Below, piece after piece: positions 1 to 11,530 of a DNA stretch of 64,000 nt (its first letter is position 1; each line of letters opens with the position of its first letter). Made by a program: the position numbers and the translations under genes. Below the pieces are notes generated by a model that worked only from the letters and a program-made list of their open reading frames with translations, was not told where the DNA came from and did not search any database. The stretch lies in the NCBI RefSeq assembly GCF_016097555.1, contig NC_054704.1:2218961-2282960 (forward strand), read 5' to 3'. This DNA is from Gigantopelta aegis (taxonomy: Eukaryota > Mollusca > Gastropoda > Neomphalida > Peltospiridae).

Positions 1-1280
1 TAGTAAAAATTATGCACTTTCATAGGTTTACTAATAATTATTAACTTAATTATTAACACCATACATTGTGCCTTAATTATCAATGAGGGATTAGCATTCA
101 AACAAATATCACAAGGTATACATGCACAAATTATGTAAAAATACCATTTCGTTGAGAAGCATTTATTCTTTGTACTTCTATATCTGGTGAACATTTATTA
201 AAGGACAGCTATAAAATGGATTAATGGACTTAAAATATCTTTAAATTTAAAAACAATATTATTATTTGTGGTAATGATGGTTTCATTTGCAAATCTAATT
301 TTGCATAACCTATTTTTTATCTGCATGAACATCTGTTTATATGGGTATAATGGGTTACATAAAAGACAATGGGTTACTTGAATTTAATTTTGTGTATCTC
401 GTAAATGGGTTAAGCTGATTTTTTTTATTCCCAAGTGTCAGCAATCATACAAATAACTATAGAAAAATGTAATACACATGTATTAGCATGAGGAATTTCT
501 TTATAAATATGCATATTTGAATGTTAAAAACCCCACTGAATCCAACAAACTATAATTAAACGTCAGGGCTCAAACTTTAGACTCAAACATTTTGTTCAGT
601 ATTGCTATATGATTCTAAATAGTTAAACTAGTACATTAAGTTTCTAATCAAATTTAAAAAACAAAACATGCCATAATGAAATATGCAGTAAAATAGCAAA
701 GACAGAGCCACTTACAGAAATGATAAATACTTCAGTAAGACATGCAGAATGGTAATTCCGTGGGAAGATGCTTCATACCATTATTTTTGTATCTGGATTC
801 AAGCAAACACTCTCTGAAAAAAATGGGGAGAAAAGACAAATATTATTGCATGTCAAAAACTATGAGATACATGTAGATACAGTTTAAATGTATTTTACTG
901 TATACTTTATATTAACAATAATGCTTAAGGGCAAGATCAAACAAATTCCACATTGGAGAAAATAAATTATTTGTGAATTCAGTAACTTGGCTATTTACAT
1001 GTAATTATGTCTAGTTCCAAAAACTGTTGACAGTTCTAAGATATACCAAGCCATTCAAAAGGTATGGCTATTTTAACAAATTGTATTTTAGACTTTTTTT
1101 TTTTTTTTTTTTTAGAACATTTGTACTAGAAAGTCCAAATTATTTAGCTAAATCGTTCACTTTTAAATATTATAGATACGTAATTAGTAGTAACTCATTA
1201 AAATATACTTGTGATGTCCCTCGATTACCAAAAAACCCCATGAATTTTCTAAATAAAATTATGTAAAAGTAAATTAATGT
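1..1280. other. AT-rich non-coding stretch
   Basis: Short frames only, with poly-T/poly-A runs. I recognise no gene or element. Confidence 0.6.
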
Positions 1281-1514
1281 CTGGGTTTCTGCCAGAGGGT
1301 AAAATGGGTATGATGCCATACACAAATTTTTGGCAGATTTTTTTTTTTTTTAAGTTAACCTTTTGACAAAATTAATTATTCTTATCATTACTGTATGTTT
1401 TTCTTAACCCTAACCTATTTTCTTTCCGGGAGAGGCCCTCCATACCCCTTGTTGACTGGTTGCATTCAATTCCATAGCGCCATACCCCCAAAAAAAATTC
1501 TGGCAGAAACACTG
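1281..1514. mobile_element. hAT-like MITE, copy 1
   Basis: Ends are inverted: left GGGTTTCTGCCAGA, right (minus strand) CAGTGTTTCTGCCAGA. The inside contains CTTTTGACAAAATTAATT and GTTGACTGGTTGCATTC, shared with copy 2 at 38367. Possible AATGT target remnant on both sides. Confidence 0.75.
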
Positions 1515-1829
1515 AATGTTTTAATTTTTTTAATCCATATAATCAACTAATAGCTTGGAAGTAGATATATATTAATGAGTTATAGTATTCTTTCATTTTT
1601 TTAAATTATATAAATTCAGTCATGGTGACCAGTAATGGAGGGACATTTGTGCCACTATACATTCAAACTAACTTTTACAACATCACATCTATTTTAATTA
1701 AAAGAAGTGCAATCATTTATGTAACAGAAAAGAACAGAACAGAAAGTTATTCAACTCAGATCACCAAATGGTGATGCATTGAGGTGGTTTACAAACATAT
1801 TATACAGATGGCTGCAGTAAACGCTTGAC

Positions 1830-1831
1830 AA

Positions 1832-1872
<41 letters not shown>

Positions 1873-1873
1873 T
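1830..1873. repeat. (TA)n(CA)n microsatellite
   Basis: ATATAT tract passing into ACACAC. Nothing else is recognised in the surrounding 1515-2280. A GC-rich palindrome-like word CGGCGGCAAATCGCCGCCG lies at 1994-2012. Confidence 0.95.
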
Positions 1874-2289
1874 GATTAATATACACATAATATAACAATA
1901 GGTATAATAATATAACAGTGTTATAAGCAGTAGTATACTTTAGATGTTAAGCATTACGTATTGTCTCAGAGCCCTCAAAAGTACCCGGTCTCCGGCGGCA
2001 AATCGCCGCCGCCTACTTTTCGTTGATGGTAAAAAAAAAAGTGCTTTCTCTTCTTTAATAAAGTCTCCTACAAAACTTTCAACGAGTAAAATTGTTCAGT
2101 TGCTGCATTTAATGGATGGTGACTGATTTGCGCTAACAGAGGCCATGAGAATGCATCTCAGAGGTTCGATTTTTCAAATGTTTCTAGGGGAGGGTCCCCA
2201 GACCCCCCGCTTTGCCCCCCGCTATCATCACTGTTGCAGCCTGCTACTTCTTAAACTATTGAGGGTGCTGTTGTCTATAATTATGCTGT

Positions 2290-2690
2290 ATAGATATTTT
2301 TGAGAACAGAGTTAATCACATTTAGGAACATACATAATTTCTTTGTCGTTGATAGCTATTTCGAATTAAATAATTGACAGAATTTATAAGTATTGGGTCT
2401 GTCATAATATTTTTTTAGATATATGAATCTTTCATTCACTCAAATAATGATATTCATCACCTAAAGTGGTGTTACAGAGAGGACATTTTCTTTCTTGTCT
2501 ATCGATATTTTGCCATCGGCCAGTTTCAATTGGTAGATAGTGATTACAAGTCCTGAATCGACAATATATTGTTCCCAGTTTTTCAGGTAAGTATAGAAGA
2601 TAATGTTCGCATGAAAGAGTCAATTTGAAAATTCTGTATGTGGAACATTTCGGATATGAATTTAAATTATCATTCCAAGCTTGTATATAT
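2290..2690 (-). pseudogene. 3' end of a LINE reverse transcriptase ORF
   Basis: The minus frame 2623-2432 reads 'RFRTCNHYLPIETGRWQNID' and 'CPLCNTTLGDEYHYLSE'. This is the zinc-knuckle-like C-terminal segment found in molluscan LINE polyproteins. After a stop, 'DPILINSVNYLIRNSYQ' continues the same C-terminus. Confidence 0.7.
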
Positions 2691-2699
2691 ACTGATCTT

Positions 2700-3630
2700 G
2701 TAGTCTTTGACTTACAATATGAGTAAATGCTTTCTTACATTCTCTAACAGCAACATTCTGCAATTCACACACAGCAAGTCCTAGGATAACCACTTACAAA
2801 GGGATTAAGCTGCTAATTGGGGCAATAAAAATTCTATAGACTAAGAGGTGGTGCTAGCCTGATCACTTTGTACCTGTCTTATCTGGCAGACTTCCCACAG
2901 ACTACCTGTAATTAATGGACTTCACACATTAGTGCTAATTAAAAGCCCAGGGCAATAGGAGCAGTTGTAGTAACTGATATTTGTAAACAGTTATTGAGTA
3001 CAATGAAAGACATCTATTTATATATTCCTTTTTGACCTGTCAAAAAAAAAAAAAAAATTAAATAAAAAATAGAAACATTTTTGTGACTAAATTACTATAA
3101 TTAGCACTATTTTTAACTTTACTTGTCTTTATATTAAATGAAATGGCTATCCACCATGCATTGACGTACATCAAATAAATTCATCAGACAAAGGATTATT
3201 AGTAAAAAAATAAATTTAAACTCAAAGTCAAAAAGCGCAATCATTGTTTTGGAAAATCCGACAATGATCAGTTTAAAATAAAAACATGAACTGCTAAGAT
3301 TAAAAAAAAAAATAGGTGCTACATGTAGTCAGATACTTACAAAATCAGTCTTCATGTATGCTAGACATATTCCACGTGCGTGATGAAAAGAACTTGGCAT
3401 TTTAACTTATAAATTCAAATATCTTGTTTCCTATTTATGTTGTATTCCTCCGCTGTCTGGCGAGCCACACAATAGTGTAGTCATTTGTTTTAAAAACATA
3501 ATTATATATAATTTACACTTTGAATTTGCACCATAAAGCCTAAAGTGGCAAGCTTAATCTCAGTATTCTACACCATTCATAACGAACACTTGTTCTGCAG
3601 CAGTCCCAACAACAGGCAAAATGTCCATCA
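2700..3630. other. Non-coding, nothing recognised
   Basis: AT-rich with several poly-A runs. No domain, repeat family or RNA gene is visible. Confidence 0.6.
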
Positions 3631-3631
3631 G

Positions 3632-4208
3632 CGATGGTAAATTAGTGTTGATCTGGCCCTACGTTGGGCCGACAGTGGGCCGCTGTGGGCAAAATTTCTT
3701 TATAATGAGCTGTTGTGTGCATGCTTTTTAAAATTTTATTAAAACAAGTTAAGTCTAACAAAATATAGACATATATCTACATAATTATTATTTATATCCA
3801 GGTAAATTAATGTTGATCTTAGTCACTGAAAATATTGTCATTGCACCAATGTATGGCTGACGGCAGGCCACTGTAGGCAACTTTTAAAAATCATTTTTTA
3901 TTTATTATTTTTTTTGTAATTCAAGCAAAATATGTACATAATTATTATTTCTGATGATAAATTAGTCTTGTACTAGCCATGGAAAATATCATCATTGCGC
4001 CGACGTTGGGCCAACAGCGGGCCGCTGTAGGCCTACATGTAGGCAAACACATATTATAAGCTTTTTTTATTTTTAATTCAAACAAAATGTGGAGAAAAAA
4101 ATATATTGCTCTACATTATTATTTATATCCGATGGTAAATTAGTGTTGATCTGACCACAGAAAATATTGTCATCACTCCAACGTCGGGCCGACGTAGGCC
4201 CGCTGTAG

Positions 4209-4293
<85 letters not shown>

Positions 4294-4518
4294 ATATCTA
4301 TCTTCTTTTTTCTTAATTAAAACAAACTATGGATTTATTTACATGATTAAAATTAATACCCGATGGTAAATTAGTGTTGATGTAGTCACAGAAAATATTG
4401 TCATCGCGCTTACGTCGGGCCAACAGCGGGCCGCTGCAGGAAAAATGTGCCGATGGTAGTCGCTCATGTCCGACCATTCGCCAACATCGGGCCGACGATG
4501 TATGCTTGCTGGGTATGG
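3632..4518. repeat. Tandem-like dispersed repeat, five copies plus a partial, about 150-180 bp apart
   Basis: Each copy has GATGGTAAATTAGTGTTGAT, then GAAAATATTGTCATCGCGC and a GC-rich palindromic core such as GGGCCGACAGTGGGCCGCTG. They start near 3632, 3801, 3953, 4132, 4361 and 4448 (partial). The AT-rich spacers vary, and one expanded into an (AT)n tract. Confidence 0.85.
4214..4289. repeat. (AT)n microsatellite
   Basis: About 76 bases of uninterrupted AT dinucleotide inside one spacer of the 3632-4518 repeat block. Confidence 0.97.
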
Positions 4519-5106
4519 CGTCAGCTTACGCTGAACTCACAGCAGCCTAGGAGTGACACATTTTGTTATCTGAAACTTTGCCTAGACACAGAACAAAGAC
4601 CTCAAAGTCACACAGACACCTCAACTCAATTTTCACAAAAAGTGTAGATAGAACAATATGGTTCTCAGGCCATGAACTTATAATAGATATCAATATAACA
4701 ACTTTGCAGTCGGTTAATAGTTTTCACATAAATATTCTTGTACATGTGTCTAATTTGAAATGTCGAGATAGAATGCCAAGGGTGTGGATAATTTGGCCGG
4801 GGAAAAGATGGGACTTTTATCAACATGCATTTCTACCTGTCATGTGTCAATGTGTTCAGTTAAGTGTAACCTGTCATTAACTTCACGTGTAACTGACAAC
4901 ACCCAACTGGCCAAAATATTAACACAGCTGACAAATCCATAAACTGACAACACCATTACGAATACGATGCAGCCAATCGTAACATTTAATTAATAATTAA
5001 AAAGTGTAAAACCTGTAATAAAGTGAAAAATATGTTTAATATTAATATACAGATTTTAATATGGTGCATTCATAATAGTGCAGTCGTAGGCCTACTATAC
5101 TACATG

Positions 5107-5142
<36 letters not shown>
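5107..5142. repeat. (ATT)n microsatellite
   Basis: About 11 ATT units. The stretch 4520-6460 around it shows no gene or element that I recognise. Confidence 0.95.
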
Positions 5143-5850
5143 AATTATACCAAACAAGTCCTGTTTACAGTATGATGCCAAAACTAAAATGAACGACAGC
5201 CAGTGCATGTGCATAAATATTACACAAATGCTATATTTTGCAGTCAGTTCTCACATGGGTATGCATAAACTTTTTACGTCAAAACACGTTGCATTACGAT
5301 GTATATCTTTAAAACATATATGCATTTTACAGTAAATACATTGGGCTAACTACAAAATATTACTATATCGACAAAGAATCCATAATTGTAATATCACATA
5401 GTTTGAAACGTGACTATTTGAAGAAATCTTTTTGAAAATTAAGGGGTATGGTTTCTTTTCTAGTGTGTTTGTACTTAAATAATACACTCTTTGGAAAGCT
5501 ATTGTGTGTAGCTATCAGACAATACCATAACCGTCGCTATAACTTAATTGAGCGTAAATAAAATGGCTATTAAACATGTGTGTACGAATTAGTAAGTAAG
5601 ATGTAAAATGAATGGGGGTACCCCACTGAAAGAGGCTAAAACTCAATTTTGCGCCCTAGTTGGCAGATCCTACATCTGGAGGGTGTCCTACATCTGTATG
5701 CGTACCGATTCACATATTAAATCGAACTTCTCATAATCTTGAATACAGTATGTTTTTGAAATAGTAAGTTTATAGCTATACTTAACTATACCAGATTTTC
5801 TAGTGCGGACCTATCCTAGAGAAGGATGTTGGGAATCTTACACCAGCAAA

Positions 5851-5854
5851 CCCC

Positions 5855-5885
<31 letters not shown>

Positions 5886-5886
5886 A
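5851..5886. repeat. Poly-C run followed by (CA)n
   Basis: About 21 cytosines and then CA repeats. Other long homopolymers are C at 7852-7868, G at 16428-16448 and G at 49267-49284; their exact lengths are doubtful in any assembly. Confidence 0.95.
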
Positions 5887-6462
5887 CTCGAACTTCACAA
5901 TTTCACAATAACTCTAAAATCCAGTGTTTAACGAATAAATATGATGGAGGTAGTTCGTTTTAGTAGTTAAAATTGTAAAATCTTGGTCGGCTTGTTTTCC
6001 TTATTGTTTTTTTTGTTTGTTTACTTGTTAATTTATTTATTTGTTTTTGTGTGTGTGTGTTTAGTTTTGTGGAGTTTTTTTTGTTGTTGGTTTTGTTTTG
6101 TTTTGTTTATTTAATTATTTATTTTTGTTACGGAAGATTGCTTTCATCAAATATAATGTATGTTTGTTTAATTTACAGTACGACAAAATACATGTTTGAT
6201 GTTGCTACCTCTCATTACAAAACTGCAGCAGCCGTCACTGAATTATAGAGATGTATTAATGCTTTGCTATAAGTGTTTTGTAATACTTAATACAATAAAC
6301 TATATATAGAATAGTTGCCATTCATTTAGTACAGGACTCAATTCCGTCAACTGAAAATGATTTTTTCTTTAAAAAAAAAAGAAAGGCATTTCATATTGTT
6401 TCTTTAAGCCTCATATTCAAAGACAATTTAACTACAAAAACAAAGACCGGGCTCTCTCGGAA

Positions 6463-6770
6463 GACCGACCGTTCAAAATTGCGCCAAATTCCCTCAATCA
6501 AAATTGCGCACCCTTTTCTCTTTGGCATTTAACTGCTCCATTCAAATTCCATAGCACCACCACCACCCCCACCCGCCTGCTACTGATTTGATCGGGCTGC
6601 TGGTGCTCCCTTGCACCTGCTAGTGCAGGCGGTCCCTCCTCTCCCCTCCCCCCACATTTCCTGTCATGGACGGAGGAGCCGGTCAAGGCTGGCTCTTGTG
6701 CCCACGACATGCGTGCGCTACAACAGCTTGTTCTGAATGTGCACGTAAAACCCTATGACATGACATGACA
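6463..6770 (+). mobile_element. SINE-like retroelement with (TGACA)n tail, copy 1
   Basis: Begins GACCGACCGTTCAAAATTGC and ends GTGCACGTAAAACCC plus ATGACATGACATGACA. It is flanked by a 10-base duplication TCTCTCGGAA at 6453-6462 and 6771-6780, which fits retroposition. A related inverted copy lies at 8153. No clear A/B boxes, so its class is uncertain. Confidence 0.75.
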
Positions 6771-7321
6771 TCTCTCGGAAACATCAATGTTGAGTTGTTC
6801 TGGGTCTTTGATGAGCACATCTAAAACACTGACATGTACCGTACGTACTCGCCCAACTCCTCTTGTGGAATATTAATAGGACGATTAGTTTTCTACATGT
6901 CGCACTGACTTTGTTCAACCATGATAGCCAAGCAAATTCAAATATTCATCTGATTTTTTTTTTAACGGAAATGCTGAACTCTGGAATAAAATAGTTAACA
7001 TCTCGACGAAGAGAATAGCAAATACTCAAGTTTAACTTTTTTCTTTGAATACTATGTTTTTAAAGCATTTAGATCAACTTTCTTGTGACAAGCAAAATAT
7101 GCTTATGCATTCGACACGAAGAGAACGAGAGGCGGGGACATACAGCAGTTTTACAAAGGTACGTGGACTTCGTTACGTGTTACATACTGTAATAAATACA
7201 GAGATAGTGAAACAAAATAGTGAAGTATGTGGACCTCTGAATACCTTCGCTTCTGGCCCCTTGTACAGCGATTTCAACTAACTCACCAACCTCTGACGGC
7301 GCTCTGCCGACACGTACATGT

Positions 7322-7712
7322 GTTGTATGTGGTCCTCAATAGTGCCAACATCGTACTACACTTCAAACCAGAATACGCTTGTACGTGGTCCTCAATAGTG
7401 CCAACATCGTGCAACACTTCAAACCAGAATACGCGTGTACGTGGTCCTCAATAGTGCCAACATCGTGCAACACTTCAAACCAGAATACGCTTGTATATGG
7501 TCCTCAATAGTGCCAACATCGTGCAACACTTCAAACCAGAATACGCTTGTACGTGGTCCTCAATAGTGCCAACATCGTATAAAACTTCAAACCAGAATAC
7601 GCCTGTACGTGGTCCTCAATAGTGCCAACATCGTACAACACTTCAAACCAGAATACGCTTGTATGTGATCCTCAATAGTGCCAACATCGTACAACAATTC
7701 AAACCAGAATAC
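7322..7712. repeat. 56-bp minisatellite, 7 copies
   Basis: Unit contains GTGGTCCTCAATAGTGCCAA and CAACACTTCAAACCAGAATA, repeating every 56 bases with a few substitutions. It creates a short spurious ORF. Confidence 0.95.
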
Positions 7713-8152
7713 TCATTTCAGGTTGTGCTTATAGGTCAGCATTTTGAAGCTGTGTTCCCATCAGCGTCTTAAAACGTTTCAGAATCGTTTTCGAATTGTT
7801 TTAACGACATAAATGTTTGGTTGTTCCTATACAGTGCTGTCAACATCCCCTCCCCCCCCCCCCCCCCCTCCCCAATGTCTACTTGCTTCCGCCGTGTCTG
7901 TGTTTTGTTATTAATTTGTCATTAATTTACAATCATGGTACAGTACTGACAAAATGAGCAGGTGACATAGGACAAGGTCATTTATAACTTTTTTTTTAAA
8001 GAAAAGTGCGCTGCTAACGCTAGCTAACATATGATCCCGTGGAGTTTATTCTATCCTATCAAGTCATCCCATAATTTAAACAAAAATAGTTACTTTTTAT
8101 TTTTGAAAGTAAAAACCTGAATTTGGGACTTTATCTGTCAACTGTCAAGAGA

Positions 8153-8441
8153 ATTAACGTGCACATTCAGAGCAAGCTGTTGTAGCGCACGCCTGTCCTG
8201 GGCACAGACGCCGGCCTCGGCCGGCTCCTCCGTCCAGGACAGGAAAGGGGTGGGGTGGGTTGGAGGGGGGACCGCCTGCACTGGCAGGTGCAAGGGAGCA
8301 CCAGCAGTCCCGACTAGAGCCGGTAACAGGCGGAGGGTGGTTAGGTGCTATGGAATTTGGAATATCCTATAGGATTAAGCCAAAGAGAATGGGTGCGCAT
8401 TTTGACGAAGGAAGTTAGGCGCACTTTTGAACGGTCAGCCG
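8153..8441 (-). mobile_element. SINE-like retroelement, copy 2 (inverted)
   Basis: The minus strand reads CCGTTCAAAAGTGCGCC through GCACCTGCCAGTGCAGGCGG to GAATGTGCACGTTAA, matching copy 1 with moderate divergence. It lacks the TGACA tail. Confidence 0.75.
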
Positions 8442-8837
8442 AAAGATAAAGCTACGTATAGTTTGGGAAGTTAGTAAGCCAAGAGTAGCTCGTTAATTAG
8501 ACCTAGCTAATGTTGATATGTCTCCCTAGGTTGCCCATAAGGGCCCTTAAAGGGGCCTGATCTATTCAGATCGTGGCATGACAACCCAGGGGAGACTCGA
8601 AATAATTGTGTAGTGAGGTAAGGCCGAGATTTCCTGATGTTGTCCTTTCATGTCTCCGTTCCGTCTGTCTATCCATCCTCTTGTCCCATTCCTCTTGTCA
8701 TACTCCTCTTCCATATATCCCATCCGTAATGACTGTTGTGCCCATCAACCGCAAGGAGGTTTTTGGGGATTGGGTAGAGGAGGTCGGTATTCCTTTTTCC
8801 GACCCCCTCTGGGTGCATAGCAATTGTGGACTTGGAG

Positions 8838-9248
8838 CCGGTGTAACAGCCCAAAATATACCCCCTGCCAAACTATACCCGGGGTTAAAGTGGGCTAGCC
8901 TGTTTTATAACCCTAACCCTAACCCTAACCCTAACCCTCATATTTTATTACTAACCTGTATACAAAATAAATAAATAAATAATAATAATAAACGCTTTAA
9001 AAGAAAAGCAACTATTGCTTTCATAAAAATAAAACTATCACAGATTAGTCATTTTAGAAGATATTTCGATATTCTCTAGCCTAAAATATATAAATAATGA
9101 TGGAAAATAACATCTGGACATTGAAATACAGATTAGAGAGGTATATTCTGGACTAGCCTGTTTTATACCCCGGGGTATATTCTGGGCTAGTCCAGTTTAT
9201 ACCCCGGGTATAGTTTGGTGAGGGTATATTTTCGGCTATTACAGCCGT
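8838..9248. mobile_element. MITE with long inverted ends and an interstitial telomere-like tract
   Basis: The left arm CCGGTGTAACAGCCCAAAAT then AAACTATACCCGGGG is mirrored at the right by CCCCGGGTATAGTTTGG and ATATTTTCGGCTATTACAGC. The arms extend about 75-100 bases with GGGCTAGCCTGTTTTATA. The middle is AT-rich and non-coding. Confidence 0.8.
8908..8938. repeat. Interstitial TAACCC tract
   Basis: Five tandem TAACCC units, the complement of the TTAGGG telomere repeat of most animals. It lies inside the left arm region of the MITE, so it is more likely part of that element than a chromosome-fusion scar. Confidence 0.85.
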
Positions 9249-9297
9249 TTCCCTTTGCCCGACTCTTTATTAAAGACTTTATCTGATAATACCTACT

Positions 9298-9478
9298 CTC
9301 AGAATGTTTGCTTATTATCGGCTACTGGATGTCAAACATTTGGTAATTCTGACATAACATATATAGTCTTAGAGAGTAAATTAAGCTGCAACACTTTAAT
9401 TTATATGTACGCCATCCCACAGACAGAAGAGCACATAACACGACCTTTGATATACAAGTAGTGGATATACCATACTAA
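9298..9478 (-). mobile_element. SINE fragment (minus orientation)
   Basis: Read on the minus strand it gives TATATCAAAGGTCGTGTTAT, TGTCTGTGGGATGGCGTACA and CCAAATGTTTGACATCCAGT, the middle and tail of the same SINE family. It lies head to head with the plus fragment that begins 11 bases later. Confidence 0.75.
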
Positions 9479-9488
9479 TTGAAAAAAA

Positions 9489-9613
9489 TAGCGGGTTTTT
9501 TTCGTTATGACTAGGCTATATGTAAAAACAATTACCACATGTTTGACATCCAATAGCCGATGAATAATAAATCAATGTGCTCCAGTGGTGTCGTTAAACA
9601 AAACAAACTTTAA
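9489..9613 (+). mobile_element. SINE tail fragment (plus orientation)
   Basis: AGCGGGTTTTTTTCGTTATG then ATTACCACATGTTTGACATC and GTCGTTAAACAAAACAAACT match the 3' half of the molluscan SINE. The head is absent. Confidence 0.8.
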
Positions 9614-9764
9614 CTGGTCCGTTCTGCTCTGCTCTGTGTTTGTTTGGTTTGGCTTTGGAGGTCATTCTAAAATGTAACAACTACCAAAACGGAATCATTT
9701 TTATTGGCTAAAAATGCCCCTCAATATATTGGTGAAAACGATATCAGTTTTTTCTTTTCTTTAA

Positions 9765-11060
9765 TAGGCATGGTTTATTGCTACATGGATAGATCTACAA
9801 AAGGCTTTCGAATACGTTTGGACTGATGGCCTCATTGCCAAGTTACAGAGATGTGGTATAATTGGAAACATACTCTCATGGATCAAATCATACCTTCTCA
9901 ACCGTAGAGCAAGGGTCACGGTTGACTAAAAAGAAAGCAAAAAAGTACTTTTGCAACATGGTGTCTCACATGGAGCAGTCATATCACCCACCCTCTTCCT
10001 GATCTTCATCAACGATATGCTACAATAACTCCCCAAAGGTATACTAGCTGCTCTCTGTGCTTATGACAGTAGTAGCGTATTCTTCCTTGTACCACCTACA
10101 GAATGGTGTGTGGCTATCAACAAAGACAAGTCTTCCACCACTCTCTTTACTCTATCATCGAAACAAAAAGTGGGAATTATTCAAATTGTCAGTACTCCAC
10201 TGAACAGTGAAGAAGAAACAACATACATTGGTGTCACCTTTGACAAGAAACAAACTTGGAAACTACACATCCAAATAGCAGAAACAAAATCTAGACACTA
10301 GCTAGCCTTTATGCGGAAACTAGCAGGGACCAACAGGGGAGCAACTGAGAGGATCCTCAAGAGAGTATATGAAGGAACCGTAAGATCTCATCTCGAGGAC
10401 GGTTCAACAGCCTAGTCAGCGACAGCAAAGACAAATCAGCAAACTTTAGACAAGGTTCAAAATCAAGCTTTGTGAATCATAACAGGATCTATGAAGTCAT
10501 GGAAAAACACTGCTGCAATACAGCACTCAGTTAGAGGAGAGATACCAAGATCATGGTTCAGGCAGGGAAATCCAAGTACCTGCCCAACCATCCAATGCAA
10601 CAGAGAATGGAGGGTCTAACAAAGAATCGTCCCAAACGCAGTAGTTTCATCCACCAAAGTCGGAGACTTATCAGAGAGCATGAAGCCAACCGTCTAACAG
10701 AGAATCTTCCATTTAGTCCAGCAGATCTCCCACAGCCATTGGATTTTTAACAAGCTAATCTATAGATCAGCATATCTGTCCCACAAGTAACTTCAGTAGA
10801 GTCTCAAGGTGACACGGTCAAACGCTCGTTGACTATGATCATGACCAATTAGCAGTACCCAGAAGAATCCTGAATCCATGCATGTACACAGATGGCTCAT
10901 AAACGAATGACCAATGGAAGTGCAGGCGTGTTTGTTAAGTTGTCCTCGGGAAACATCTCCAAAGCGGACATCCCAACCGGCACCTACAGTTCCAACTATT
11001 TCATGCAGAGGCCCAAGCCCTACTCAGCTACTGCAGGCCATTGCCATGTTTGTGGGGTTT
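9765..11060 (+). pseudogene. Decayed non-LTR retrotransposon: reverse transcriptase and RNase H remnants
   Basis: Disabled frames read 'WIDLQKAFEYVWTDGLIAKL', 'GVSHGAVISPTLFLIFINDM', 'MRKLAGTNRGATERILKRVY' and 'GSTAxSATAKTNQQTLDKVQ'. These are RT motifs and the thumb region of jockey-like LINEs. Near 10892-11040, 'NGSAGVFVKLSSGNISKADI' resembles the RNase H domain. Many stops and frameshifts, and the YADD box is altered (AYDSS). Confidence 0.85.
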
Positions 11061-11479
11061 GTTTTGATTTGGGTTGTAAGAAATTTAAATTCAAGTTTAA
11101 AAAAATATATATTTGTTTGTTGCGTTTTTATTTTATTTTATTTATTTTTATAGTTTTTGTCTCCCCCTAACACGATTTTTTTTTTTTAAATAAAAAATTT
11201 GCAAACTAGCAAACTACCCTGTGCAGTCGTTGGTCAACTTGTCATGCATGTTCCATTTAAAAAGTAAATGATAAAAAAATATCTATACGTTTAGTCAAAA
11301 ACTATTATTATTAATCCATAACTTGTAAGAGTAAAGGTTTCTCTCTTTTTTTTCTTTTCTTTTTCTTTTTTTCTTTTTTTTTCTTTATCTTGACGGTATT
11401 TCAAGGATACATACTTAGGGATTTTGTGGCACATATCATTATTAAGTAAATCCTCATCATCCAACGGACATTGTCGATT

Positions 11480-11530
11480 GATCACGGAAGTTATCGATAT
11501 TTGTCCTGTTGAAAATGGCGGCTACCAGGA
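11480..11530 (+). promoter_or_regulatory. Possible promoter core (AAAATGGCGGC)
   Basis: CACGGAAGTTATCGAT (ETS-like) lies about 25 bases before AAAATGGCGGC (YY1-like). The ATG here opens only a ten-codon frame before TAA. It could be a non-coding first exon of ASXL or of another gene, but no downstream splice partner was confirmed. The rest of 11100-12250 shows nothing recognised. Confidence 0.25.

Noticed and set aside
8606..8974. 122-codon frame as a gene
   Set aside because: Its second half lies in a MITE arm and a telomere-like tract, and the first half has no recognisable domain.
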